In this document: positions 35,245-44,076 of the stretch, in pieces | How the letters are laid out: every line of letters begins with the position of its first letter | Numbering within the stretch: position 1 is the stretch's first letter | NCBI GenBank assembly: GCA_042663485.1 | Contig: JBHTAF010000006.1 | Origin: Natronosalvus sp042663485 | GTDB taxonomy: Archaea; Halobacteriota; Halobacteria; Halobacteriales; Natrialbaceae | Direction: 5' to 3' (one strand) | DNA: 64,000 nt | Position numbers and translations under genes: made by a program | Notes under the pieces: model-generated | The model's database searches: none | The model's input: the letters and a program-made list of their open reading frames with translations, nothing else | What the model was told of the DNA's origin: nothing

Positions 35245-36489
35245 ATGACGGACGACACCGACCCGCTTGCATGGACGCGCGATTACACTCCGATTCTCCG
35301 ATCGCTGGCCGCCGAGTACAGCGAGACGCAGCCGTTGGCCGGCTACAGCGTCGCGCTGGCCTCCCACCTCGAGCAAAAGACGGGCGTGCTGGTCGAGACG
35401 CTTCGGGACGCCGGTGCAACGGTACTCGTAACCGGAAGCGAGCCCCACAGCACGAAGGCGGCGGTAGTCGACGCCCTCCGTGACCAGGACGGCATCGAAA
35501 CGTTCGTCGAGGCCGGAATGAGCGACGAGGAGTGGGCCGCCGGTCAACACGAACTGCTCGAGCGTGAGCCGGATTTCATCCTCGACGACGGCTGTGAGCT
35601 GATCGCGAAGGTCCACGCCGACCACCCCGACATAGCGGAAACGGTGCTCGGCGGTGGCGAGCAGACGACCGCCGGTATCACCCGTCTCGAGGCGATGGAG
35701 GCCGACGACATGCTCTCGTTTCCCGTCTACGGCGTCAACGACACGCCGATGAAACACTATTTCGACAATGTCCATGGCACCGGGGAATCCTCGCTCTCGA
35801 ACGTGATGATCACGACGAACACGATGCTCTCAGGGAAGACTGTCGTTATCGCCGGCTACGGCTACTGCGGGCGTGGCATCGCCCGAAAAGCCAGAGGAAT
35901 GGGCGCCCAGACGATCGTAACCGAGGTCGACCCGCGCAAGGCGCTCGAAGCTCACATGGATGGCCACCGGCTCGCCCCAATGGCTGAGGCTGCCCGTGAG
36001 GCCGACTACGTAATCACCTCCACCGGGAACCGCGACGTCGTTCGCGGGGATCATCTCGACGCGCTGCCCGACGGCGTGATTCTCGCGAACGCCGGCCACT
36101 TCGACGTCGAGATCGTCGTCGCGGACATCGAGGCCGCGGCCGACCGGGTCACCGAACCGCGCGACGGAGTCACCCGCTATCACCTCCCCGACGGTCGCCG
36201 GATCAACGTCCTCGCAGACGGCCGTCTCGTCAACCTCACCGGCCCACACAGCAACGGACACCCTGCCGAGGTGATGGACACGACGTTTGCGATGATGTTT
36301 GAAGCGGCCCGCGATATGTTATCGAGCGAGGGGAGAGACCTGGCACCAGGACTGTACGCGATGCCCGACCGCCTCGACCGGGCCGTCGCCAACCGCAAAC
36401 TTGAGACGCTCGACGTCGAAATCGACGATCTCACCGAACACCAGCGCGAGTACTACGAGGACTGGGAGCACGCTGATAGCGCCTTTTGA
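35245..36489 (+). CDS. ahcY: S-adenosylhomocysteine hydrolase
   Basis: A 414-residue adenosylhomocysteinase. The N-terminal DYTPILRSLAAEY and TGSEPHSTKAAVVDAL, the NAD-binding GYGYCGRGIARKARGMGA, and NLTGPHSNGHPAEVMDTTFA plus the C-terminal LTEHQREYYEDWEHA are family features. It hydrolyses S-adenosylhomocysteine to adenosine (or a related nucleoside) and homocysteine, relieving product inhibition of methyltransferases. The in-frame start at 35197 is rejected: the ATG at 35245 (MTDDTDPLAW) matches the family length. It is 216 bp after the ECF genes. Confidence 0.92.
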   Translation: MTDDTDPLAWTRDYTPILRSLAAEYSETQPLAGYSVALASHLEQKTGVLVETLRDAGATVLVTGSEPHSTKAAVVDALRDQDGIETFVEAGMSDEEWAAGQHELLEREPDFILDDGCELIAKVHADHPDIAETVLGGGEQTTAGITRLEAMEADDMLSFPVYGVNDTPMKHYFDNVHGTGESSLSNVMITTNTMLSGKTVVIAGYGYCGRGIARKARGMGAQTIVTEVDPRKALEAHMDGHRLAPMAEAAREADYVITSTGNRDVVRGDHLDALPDGVILANAGHFDVEIVVADIEAAADRVTEPRDGVTRYHLPDGRRINVLADGRLVNLTGPHSNGHPAEVMDTTFAMMFEAARDMLSSEGRDLAPGLYAMPDRLDRAVANRKLETLDVEIDDLTEHQREYYEDWEHADSAF

Positions 36490-36782
36490 GACGAACACGG
36501 CGCAAAGGACGCAGTTTCACTGTGGACTACCCGCTCAGCGTCGAAGGCTAGCGGGTACCGGAGCGCGTATTTCCATCAACTTCCCCGAAATCCAGCGCGA
36601 GCCCACACTATTTCACGATGCGGAAGTGAGTGCAGAACGCGGGGAAGGACAGTTCCCACGCCACGCTATAGTAGAACCGGGATCCCCTTTTAGAATGACG
36701 CGCTTCCTCCACGCCCTAAGGGGCATAGTATCCGCGCTATGGTATCTATGATCGTATCACATCCACTCTCCCTTCAATATTC
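36490..36782. other. intergenic, no gene seen
   Basis: About 290 bp between ahcY and the octamer motif; no conserved frame, RNA or repeat recognised. Confidence 0.45.
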
Positions 36783-36815
36783 CAGACTCAGTGAATCAAT
36801 GATTCACTGATCGGT
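36783..36815. repeat. short copy of the parA-side octamer repeat
   Basis: Four consecutive 8-bp units (GACTCAGT, GAATCAAT, GATTCACT, GATCGGTG) match the array at 28873-29515 and the edge at about 27500. They directly precede the decayed copy of the ParA-partner gene, so a block carrying both was duplicated. Confidence 0.65.
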
Positions 36816-36955
36816 GTCTTGCTCACGAGTTCGCATATTTTTTCTTCGTCTCGGTGCTCGCCGAACGCCATCTCGAGAACCTCGCGGTAGAAGTGCTTGT
36901 TTTTCTACAACAGGATGTCCTATCGTTTGAGCTGCTTTTTCAGGTGGGTCATACA
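36805..36955 (-). pseudogene. decayed 3' end of the ParA-partner gene
   Basis: The nucleotide sequence matches 27515-27670 closely with small indels: shared words include GCGGTAGAAGTGCTTGTT and GAGCTGCTTTTTCAGG. It covers the last 45-50 codons of the partner gene, with frameshifts. The 5' part and parA are absent. The stretch is a relic of a second partition cassette or of a rearrangement between this point and 27.5 kb. Confidence 0.7.
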
Positions 36956-37195
36956 TCGTCAACACTCCCAACCTCAAGGGTCGGGGTATCCGCCTCGACC
37001 GTTGATAAACAGCATCCCGCATTGCCGCTGTATAGTGTTAGAAAAACGCGTTACAAGCCTTCAGAGATGCTTTTCACAACCTCAATTACCGCTTGCTAAA
37101 CACCGGATATCGCAATAGCACGCGCACTCATCAATCGGTCAATCAATGTCCCCAGCTCATACTTAAACAGGATCATATTCATTAGTTGTAGCCAT
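36956..37195. other. intergenic, no gene seen
   Basis: About 240 bp, AT-richer than average, between the partner-gene relic and the first origin box. Confidence 0.4.
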
Positions 37196-37221
37196 ACAAC
37201 ACTCGTGAAATGTGGGGGGGT
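37196..37221 (+). repeat. origin recognition box 1 (downstream of orc1/cdc6)
   Basis: ACACTCGTGAAATGTGGGGG, with a run of G, matches the boxes at 38793-38969. It lies about 90 bp beyond the 3' end of the Orc1/Cdc6 gene. Confidence 0.7.
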
Positions 37222-37309
37222 GTCGGCCAAATGCGATTGAATAGCGGCGAGATTTCAGCCGTAATTATTGAAGTCAAAACAGGAGTTAAGAAACGCTTCA
37301 ACTTGGAAG

Positions 37310-38512
37310 TCAATCGAATAACTCGCCGACTCGAGAGTCCTCAGAGAGCGCCTCAGTAACAAGTTCAGGCCGTATCGAGAATTGATACTGGTAGTAAGAG
37401 CCGCCCTTTGGGCCTTTGTTTTTCTCTTCAACATCAAGGAATCCCTTGAGTGTGAGCTGGGATAGCCGGTCATGTACCGTTCGATCCGTCCGCGGATCGA
37501 TATCAATGCGGTTAGCAGCAATACGATATCGCTCGTATATTGCCGACCGTTTAGCTGGGAGTTCGCCCTCAGCTTCGAGCATCAACAACGCATACAGTGT
37601 GAGCTTCGAATGCGTAGGCACGCGAAGTAATTCCTCCCATACTTTATCGCGTTCAACCGCTCGGTCAGCGAGACGAATGTGGCCTTCAGTGACGAGAGTT
37701 GCCCCCTGATCTCGAGCAATGTCACCCGCTTTGTACAACCGACGAAGCGCTTGCCGTGCAGATCCGCTACTCTGGCCAGCGAAGGCTGCCGCCAGCGGGA
37801 TCACATTGTCATCGAGGACATCGTCGTGGAACGCCTGTTCAGCACGCTGTTCGAGAATCCGTCGAAGTTGGTTTGCGTCATACGGCGAGAACAGGATCTC
37901 CTCATCGCAGAGTGAGTCTTTGACTCGAGCGGAGAGGTTATCCCGGAACGTAAAATCGTTGGAGATGCCGATCACTCCGACTTGAGTGCCATCGACAAGA
38001 CCGTTATCGTTCGATCGGGGAACCTGGTAGAGAATGTCGTCGTCGTTCCCAATCGAATCAACCTCGTCAAGGACGATGAGACAGTGGGAGACCTCGAGTT
38101 CGTTCAAATGATCCCAGAGCATTTGGTTGATCATTCCAGATGGGTAGCCCGTAGTCTTGATCTGGTTGTCAGGCTCGCGAAACTCGTTGACGAGGTTGGC
38201 TGCCACCTGATAACTCGAGGAGAGCGATTTACAGTTGAGGAAAACCGTATGAAGGTCGACGTCGGCCATCGGCTCGAGGTCAGTAGAGAGTCGTTCAAGG
38301 ACCAATTTGGTAGCCAGTGTCTTTCCGACACCTGTCTGGCCGTACAGAAAGAGGTTCTTTGGCTGTGCACCATTTACCACAGGACGAAGGGCGGATTGAT
38401 AGGCCGTCAGCTCCTCGTCCCGTTCGATCAGTGTCTTTGGAGTGTGACTATCCCGGAGGACGTTCTCGTCACGAAAGATCGTCGAGTCTTTGGTGAACGG
38501 TTCCAACCCCAT
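37310..38512 (-). CDS. orc1: Orc1/Cdc6 replication initiator
   Basis: A 400-residue AAA+ initiator. Walker A is YGQTGVGKTLATKL, Walker B is LIVLDEVDSIG, sensor-1 is within GVIGISNDF, and the C-terminal third has a winged-helix domain (DRTVHDRLSQLTLKGFL). It recognises origin recognition boxes and loads the MCM helicase. The gene is flanked by five copies of a G-tract box, one beyond its 3' end and four upstream of its start, the usual layout of a haloarchaeal replication origin. Confidence 0.95.
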   Translation of the reverse strand: MGLEPFTKDSTIFRDENVLRDSHTPKTLIERDEELTAYQSALRPVVNGAQPKNLFLYGQTGVGKTLATKLVLERLSTDLEPMADVDLHTVFLNCKSLSSSYQVAANLVNEFREPDNQIKTTGYPSGMINQMLWDHLNELEVSHCLIVLDEVDSIGNDDDILYQVPRSNDNGLVDGTQVGVIGISNDFTFRDNLSARVKDSLCDEEILFSPYDANQLRRILEQRAEQAFHDDVLDDNVIPLAAAFAGQSSGSARQALRRLYKAGDIARDQGATLVTEGHIRLADRAVERDKVWEELLRVPTHSKLTLYALLMLEAEGELPAKRSAIYERYRIAANRIDIDPRTDRTVHDRLSQLTLKGFLDVEEKNKGPKGGSYYQYQFSIRPELVTEALSEDSRVGELFD

Positions 38513-38603
38513 TGCAAGTCATATTCAACCAATGGATCATAAAACCACTAGTTCACGAGTTTCATGGGTTTCATAAGATTCCTCAGTAGGTATTAGAACA
38601 GAA

Positions 38604-38634
38604 CCCCCTCCCCCCATATTTCACGAGAGTTTTG
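38604..38634 (-). repeat. origin recognition box 2 (inverted)
   Basis: On the minus strand it reads AACTCTCGTGAAATATGGGG followed by further G, the same motif as the other boxes but in opposite orientation. Confidence 0.75.
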
Positions 38635-38792
38635 AAGAAGTAAGTGGGAGAGTTCTGGCGGAGATTACTAGCTGGGAAACTATAAGTCACTTCAATCATA
38701 ACAACATCCGCAATGGAGCTAGAGTCGTTCTATTCACGCCATTATCTATCTAGCGGAACGTCAGGCATTGTTTCTCGCTTTCCTCTCTGTCC

Positions 38793-38822
38793 CAAACACT
38801 CGTGAAAAGTGGGGGGTGGGGG
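38793..38822 (+). repeat. origin recognition box 3
   Basis: AACACTCGTGAAAAGTGGGG plus a longer G-rich tail; near-identical to box 5. Confidence 0.8.
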
Positions 38823-38885
38823 TACTATTTCCCTGATCTTCATGACGATCTGCTTCGGCCAATTTGGCCGATAAACATACTCTTA

Positions 38886-38910
38886 CAAACACTCATGAAA
38901 TGTGGGGGGT
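38886..38910 (+). repeat. origin recognition box 4
   Basis: AACACTCATGAAATGTGGGG plus GG; one substitution (CATG for CGTG) from the consensus. Confidence 0.78.
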
Positions 38911-38943
38911 CCGGGTGATTGTCTGTTTTCACAATCGGATCAA

Positions 38944-38969
38944 AAACACTCGTGAAAAGTGGGGGGTGT
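38944..38969 (+). repeat. origin recognition box 5
   Basis: AACACTCGTGAAAAGTGGGG plus GG, 58 bp after box 4, same orientation. Confidence 0.8.
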
Positions 38970-38990
38970 GGAATACCATCAATTATTCAC

Positions 38991-40234
38991 AAAAAGAATC
39001 CTGGTTAGATTCCTATACTGCAAACGATCAATACTTTCTTACCCGTTTAATAGCGACAGCTTGCTCTAACCCCTCAGATTATCCTCATCAAGCCTTTCAG
39101 CCCGCATCCACCACGTCGCCAGTGCATTACGTCAGTGCATATCCAATCCTGGATAGAATCAATCCACCTTGGAACGAAAGTGGAGGTAACGGGCAACGGT
39201 AGGAGACTATACCGGCCCAAATTATGGCGGTGTGAAGGGCGTGACCAGATCCATAGCGGTAGGGTCGTTTTGGATTAGTTATGCCCCGCGGACGTCGTTC
39301 CGTGACGTCAGTTGTGGCGTGGTCGGCGCTGTTTGGCGATTCAGCAGACTCCGTCAGATGGATACTTTGGGAGCATCATCGATGCCCATCTTCGTCGACC
39401 GAGTGGCAGGGCTTACTCCCACGTGAAATTCTCCGCCGTTTTCTCGTGTACCTGATTTGGTGGTGTGTATTCGGCCCTTCTTTGTGATATCTGTATTGAG
39501 GAACAACGACCGCAGCCTTGCAACGGGCCGATCAGTCGTGTGAAGGATGATCTTGATCGTTTCGTTGGTCTCGAACAAACGTCCATTTCTTCGGCAATAT
39601 TGGGTGTGATTGTGTGTCACTATCAACTTCCGTACGGTATGAGAAAACGCCCCTGAAGGTTCAATGACGATTCTTCGGGGCTAAGCACCCACCTGCCACC
39701 GGAAGGGAATCCTACCCTTTCCTTTTCGTATCAGCACTAACTCGTATTGCTCAGCCCCACTCATAGACCGGTCGTGGAGTTCAAATGGACAGGAATAGCG
39801 CGGAGGAAATAATGATGTGGTAGCTGGTTGGCTATGAGGGCGACGTTGGCAACGACTAACCCCCTCCCCCGCGCTGTCAGAGAATTGGTCTCAGTGAACG
39901 TAACCGTATTGGCCGCGTCGGCCCGTCCTTCCCAAACTCACCAGTCTGTGTTATCATGGTTCCACTGCCATCAACAGGAAGGATGTGGGTACGAAACGTC
40001 GGTTTTCAATCGATCAATCAACTCTTGAACGTGGTGCGCGTTCTTTGCGCCACAAGGTTACCTTGCCCTTTAACGGCACTTGCTGTAGGGGCCTGGCAAC
40101 TGCGGAAGGCGGATGACGCATGTGTCGTCCAATTCTGCGACTATCAACGTTTATTCGTCGGTCGATACATGGACTCGACCTCGATCAAAACTCGAGATGA
40201 CGGTATCCCAGCCCAGAAGTGAAGATCGGTTCCA
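38991..40234. other. gene-poor region right of the origin
   Basis: About 1.2 kb with no frame that looks like a haloarchaeal protein. Short frames (for example 39281-39487 plus, 39354-39626 minus) have compositions unlike the acidic proteome and no recognisable motif. Probably decayed DNA; no insertion-sequence ends were identified. Confidence 0.45.
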
Positions 40235-40390
40235 ATGACCCAGTTCCACCACTCAGAACACTTCCGGAATCAGTGTCGCGCCTATGGCTCGGCGATAACG
40301 TATTTCAGAAAATTCAAACCAGCGCGTAACGGCGACCAGACTTCCATCTTCGAGTGCTCAACGTGCAGTGAGCGTCAGCTCCGTGAGTAA
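40235..40390 (+). CDS. possible small zinc-binding protein or gene remnant
   Basis: A 51-codon frame (MTQFHHSEHFRNQCRAYGSA...) ending FECSTCSERQLRE. The CSTC pair and the early HH/C suggest a zinc site, but the composition is basic for a haloarchaeon and the frame stands in decayed DNA. It may be the tail of a lost gene. Confidence 0.25.
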   Translation: MTQFHHSEHFRNQCRAYGSAITYFRKFKPARNGDQTSIFECSTCSERQLRE

Positions 40391-40450
40391 AACTGCTTCT
40401 CCGTACTGAAATCGGGGGCCGGACACCGTGAGTGAGCGGTGCATGAATAT

Positions 40451-40624
40451 GACGGGCCAACAGCCTTGTCACTCATCGGTGGAGGTCAGCCCGGTCTGAT
40501 ACCCTCCCATGCCAGAGGATACAGACCGTTAGGCATCGAAGCGGACGAGTCGCACCATCATAACCCGGCCACTCCCCCAGGTGGCCGTCCTCTGTCACCG
40601 ATCTACGTACCGGAACCCTCGAGT
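40451..40624. repeat. diverged intergenic repeat, copy A, with hairpin
   Basis: Shares ordered words with 45661-45830: GACGGGCYAAC, CGGTGGAG, GGTCTGA, AGGATNCAGA, CCGGCCAC, and a shared tail CCCTYGAGT. Near the middle is a perfect hairpin CGGCCAC...GTGGCCG (40566-40587). It lies upstream of a sensor kinase gene. The weak similarity of one translated frame between A and B leaves open an old coding origin. Confidence 0.55.
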
Positions 40625-40789
40625 CATCGGCTTACTCGTACAGTTTCCCAAGAAGATACACGGTGGCTCCCATCACGAAAATGGCCAGAGGCCATCCAAA
40701 AAGGTGATGTAGTATCATAATAATTTAATGAATAATTCGCAGAGCAATATAGAAGGCTTTACCCCTGACACCTGAGTAACACACTCAAA

Positions 40790-43129
40790 ATGGATTCGAC
40801 TTCCGATACCGATATGGGATCCGACCCACAGGTCCGCCAACAGGAAGTCGTTGCTGAACTCGGACAACAGGCCCTCCGGGCGAACGACCTCGACCAGTTG
40901 ATGCACGACACCGCGGTCGCCGTCGCCGAGACCCTCGACGCCGAGTATGCGAAAGTACTCGAGCTGTACCCCGACGGCGATGCAGTCCTGCTCAGGCAGG
41001 GTGTCGGCTGGCACGATGGCCTCGTAGGTTCAGCGACCGCCACCACCAATCTGGATTCACAGGCGGGCTATACCTTGCTTTCCGAAGCGCCGGTCATCGT
41101 CGACGACCTCCGCACGGAAGAGCGTTTTTCCGGCCCCGAGTTGCTGACCGAGCACGACGTCGTGAGCGGAATCAGCGTCATTATCGGGACTGTCGACGAT
41201 CCGTGGGGTGTCTTTGGCGTCCACACGACGAGCCACCGCGAGTTCACCGACAGTGCCGTTGCTTTCGTCACGAACATCGCAAACGTCCTCGCCGCGGCGA
41301 TCGATCGCACCGAGACGGAACGCCGACTACGTGAGCGCGAACGACGGCTCGGGCGATACAAGGAGTACACTGACGGCATCCTCGCCGCTGTTGACGACGT
41401 ATTCTACGTCATCGACGAATCTGGTACGTTCCAGCGCTGGAACGAGGCTCTGACCGAAGTGACCGGCTATTCGGCCGAAGAGGTCGGGTCGATGCACCCT
41501 GTTGAGTTTTTTAGCAAGGAAGATCGCGACTCGATCGCGACCGCGGTCGCCGAGGTGTTCGAAATCGGGCGCGCTCGCGTCGAGGCAGAGATCCTGACCA
41601 AAGCGGGTGACCGGATTCCGTACGAGTTCGTCGCAACCAGACTCGAGGACCCCGATGGAACGCCGGTACTGGCTGGGATCGGCCGCGACGTCACGGAGCG
41701 AAAGGAACGAACCCGGGAGCTCGCCAAGTACGAACGCGTCGTCGAAACGATCAACGACGGCATCTACGTAGCTGACGACAACCTGCAGTATACGATGGTC
41801 AACGATGCGTTCGCCTCGTTAACCGGCTATACTCGCGAGGAGCTACGCGGCGCCCACGCCACTCGCGTTATCAATGAGGCGGCTATCGAGGAGGCCGCTG
41901 AAATGCGCGCGGAGATTGCCACCGATGAGACGGCTAATCCAACGCTGGAAACGACCGTCGAGACAGCGGATGGCAACCGCGTTCCCGTCGAAGTGACGTT
42001 CGCGTCGTTCGCTGCGGACGAGGGGGAGAACCGCGTCGGCGTGGTCCGAGATATCACCGAGCGCAAGGAGCGTGAGCGAGCCCTTGCGGAGAGCGAGCGC
42101 CGCTACCGGACGCTTGTCAAGAACTTCCCGAACGGGGCGGTCGGTCTCTACGACGAGGACCTTACCTACACCGTCGCCGGCGGCGAGTTGCTGAGCGAAC
42201 TGGAGATTCCACCGGACGAGGTAGTTGGGGCCTCGATCTACGAGCGCTATCCCGACGACCTAGTCGAAGAGATCAAACCCCATTTCCGCGCCGCCTTCGA
42301 TGGCGGCTCACGAACGTTCGAAGTGGAGTACCACGACCGCCACCTGCTGGCGCACACGCTTCCTGTTCGAGACGGCAACGACGACATTTACGCGGGGATG
42401 TTGCTGATCCATGACATCACCGAACGTACGGAGTACCGTCGACAACTCGAAGAATCGAACGAACGCCTCGAGCAGTTCGCCTATGCCGCCTCCCACGACC
42501 TCCAGGAACCGCTTCGAATGATCTCGAGTTATCTCTCGTTGCTCGAGCGACGGTATGAAGACGCATTTGACGAAGATGGTGAAGAATTTCTCGCGTTCGC
42601 TGTTGACGGGGCCGAGCGGATGCGCGAGATGATCGACGGCCTTCTCGAGTACTCGCGGATCGACACGCAAGGTGAGCCGCTCAAGCCGGTTGCACTGGAA
42701 GATGTCCTTGAGGATGCAACCGACAACCTGCACGTAAAACTCGAAGAGAGTAATGCCGAACTCACAGTTGCCTCTCTCCCTCGTGTGCGGGGTGACGAAC
42801 GCCAGCTCCAGCAAGTCTTCCAGAACCTCCTGAGCAACGCGATCGAGTACAGCGGCGACGAACCCCCGCGAATCCATGTCGACGCCGACGAGGCCGGTCA
42901 AGAGTGGATAATCTCCGTTCGCGACGAGGGCATCGGCATCGACTCCGAGGAGACCGACCGTATCTTCGAGGTGTTCCAGCGTCTTCACAGTCGCGACGAG
43001 CACGCGGGGACGGGGATCGGACTCGCCCTGTGCCAGCGGATCGTCGAGCGTCACGGCGGCGAGATCTGGGTCGACTCCGAGTCCGGCGAGGGGACGACTT
43101 TCCGATTTACGCTGCCGGCGACTGAGTAA
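40790..43129 (+). CDS. sensor histidine kinase, GAF-PAS-PAS-PAS-HisKA-HATPase
   Basis: A 779-residue soluble kinase with no membrane segment. An N-terminal GAF domain (about residues 10-170, VLLRQGVGWHDGLVG) is followed by three PAS domains (about 195-310, 315-435, 440-550). Next come the phosphoacceptor helix ASHDLQEPLRM with His at the centre, the N-box NLLSNAIEYSG, the G1 box DEGIGID and the G2 box GTGIGLALCQ. It senses an internal signal and passes phosphate to a response regulator. None is encoded adjacently; a HalOD1 protein gene follows. Its GAF domain resembles that of the kinase at 53498-54973. Confidence 0.93.
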   Translation: MDSTSDTDMGSDPQVRQQEVVAELGQQALRANDLDQLMHDTAVAVAETLDAEYAKVLELYPDGDAVLLRQGVGWHDGLVGSATATTNLDSQAGYTLLSEAPVIVDDLRTEERFSGPELLTEHDVVSGISVIIGTVDDPWGVFGVHTTSHREFTDSAVAFVTNIANVLAAAIDRTETERRLRERERRLGRYKEYTDGILAAVDDVFYVIDESGTFQRWNEALTEVTGYSAEEVGSMHPVEFFSKEDRDSIATAVAEVFEIGRARVEAEILTKAGDRIPYEFVATRLEDPDGTPVLAGIGRDVTERKERTRELAKYERVVETINDGIYVADDNLQYTMVNDAFASLTGYTREELRGAHATRVINEAAIEEAAEMRAEIATDETANPTLETTVETADGNRVPVEVTFASFAADEGENRVGVVRDITERKERERALAESERRYRTLVKNFPNGAVGLYDEDLTYTVAGGELLSELEIPPDEVVGASIYERYPDDLVEEIKPHFRAAFDGGSRTFEVEYHDRHLLAHTLPVRDGNDDIYAGMLLIHDITERTEYRRQLEESNERLEQFAYAASHDLQEPLRMISSYLSLLERRYEDAFDEDGEEFLAFAVDGAERMREMIDGLLEYSRIDTQGEPLKPVALEDVLEDATDNLHVKLEESNAELTVASLPRVRGDERQLQQVFQNLLSNAIEYSGDEPPRIHVDADEAGQEWIISVRDEGIGIDSEETDRIFEVFQRLHSRDEHAGTGIGLALCQRIVERHGGEIWVDSESGEGTTFRFTLPATE

Positions 43130-43270
43130 GTGCTATGATGGCCCAGCTATCCGGGTACGGGCTGTGACCTCCCGACTGGGTTATCGAACCGTTGAATGGC
43201 TACACTGTCTGGGTCTCTACCAAGGGTACGAACAATTGATTGTGTACAACTCAACCTCCTTTGGCAAACC

Positions 43271-43278
43271 TTTTATAA
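43271..43278 (+). promoter_or_regulatory. TATA box for the HalOD1 gene
   Basis: TTTTATAA is centred about 26 bases before position 43300, which supports transcription and leaderless translation from the GTG at 43300. Confidence 0.45.
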
Positions 43279-43299
43279 CAAACTGGTATACGAGGGGGT

Positions 43300-43614
43300 G
43301 TGTCAACTGATGGCACACACGTAACCATGAGCGAGTCTTCATCAAATCTGAGAGTCTCAACCAGTACAACGTGGGGAGAGGACAGTACAAACACACCAGT
43401 CTATGCTGTCGTCTCTGCGGTTGCAGAGGCCACTGGCACGGATCCGATCGACTTGCCGCCACTCCAGACAGCAATCGACCCCGACGCGCTGAACGCCCTG
43501 TTTACGTCGCAATCATCCTCAGCACTCGATCAGGTTCAATTTCAATACGCCGGATTCGAAATCGTCGTCTTCGGTGATGGGGTGGTTCGCGTTTACGCTG
43601 ACTTCGGCGACTAA
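43300..43614 (+). CDS. HalOD1 output-domain protein
   Basis: A 104-residue protein whose conserved part (PVYAVVSAVAEATGTDPIDLPPL, IDPDALNALF, FQYAGFEIVVFGDGVVRV) is the haloarchaeal output domain HalOD1, usually found alone or attached to signalling proteins. The GTG at 43300 fits the TATA box; an ATG at 43327 (MSESSSN) is the alternative. Related proteins are encoded at 57458-57751 and 57912-58205. Confidence 0.8.
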   Translation: MSTDGTHVTMSESSSNLRVSTSTTWGEDSTNTPVYAVVSAVAEATGTDPIDLPPLQTAIDPDALNALFTSQSSSALDQVQFQYAGFEIVVFGDGVVRVYADFGD

Positions 43615-44076
43615 CTCGGTTTCTCGCATACTGTCTCACTGGGCGAGATAAGCCTGTATCGAATTCGGTATCAGGGAGTCGTTTTCACGTTTTCCTCTCG
43701 CAATGTCGCTCCCCTTGAGCCTCTTCCCCAGCGGACAACGACTCTTCTCTCTTCTGGCCCGACTGAAATGGGCGTGTTTGGACTCTGTGGATACACATCG
43801 CCGTGTGGATACCATTTCTGAGTGCCGTATGCGCGGGTGTCAACCGGAGGAGTCTAACCGGACGAATGTTCAAAGAGTTATAACAACAAGGGAAGGCGTA
43901 TGAAACGACCGACATCTACGACCAGCACTCAGAACACGAGAAGATGGAATAGCGGCGCCAGTACATATAGATGATCTACCAGTAGTTGGTACTACAGTTT
44001 CTTTGTTCGATCGTGGCTCCGAATCAGTCGATCCGATATATACAGATGCGAACTAAACATTTCGCCGTCATCTTCG
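43615..44076. other. intergenic, no gene seen
   Basis: About 460 bp between the HalOD1 gene and the 3' end of the next kinase; only short frames without motif. CACTGGGCGAGATAAGC-type sequence near 43637 slightly resembles 47401-47415, too weak to call a repeat. Confidence 0.4.

Larger units (their letters stand above)
38513..38990. other. replication origin: AT-rich region with origin recognition boxes
   Basis: Directly upstream of orc1. One box points leftwards (about 38604-38634) and three point rightwards (38793, 38886, 38944), separated by about 160 bp of AT-richer DNA (38635-38792). The inverted pair around an AT-rich spacer is the classic archaeal arrangement, with the spacer as the likely unwinding element. 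Confidence 0.8.

Noticed and set aside
38864..39202. 112-codon plus-strand frame at the origin
   Set aside because: It is translated through two origin recognition boxes and has no acidic bias or motif.
39232..39487. Two overlapping small frames that might be a transposase relic
   Set aside because: No transposase motif, inverted repeats or target duplications could be found.
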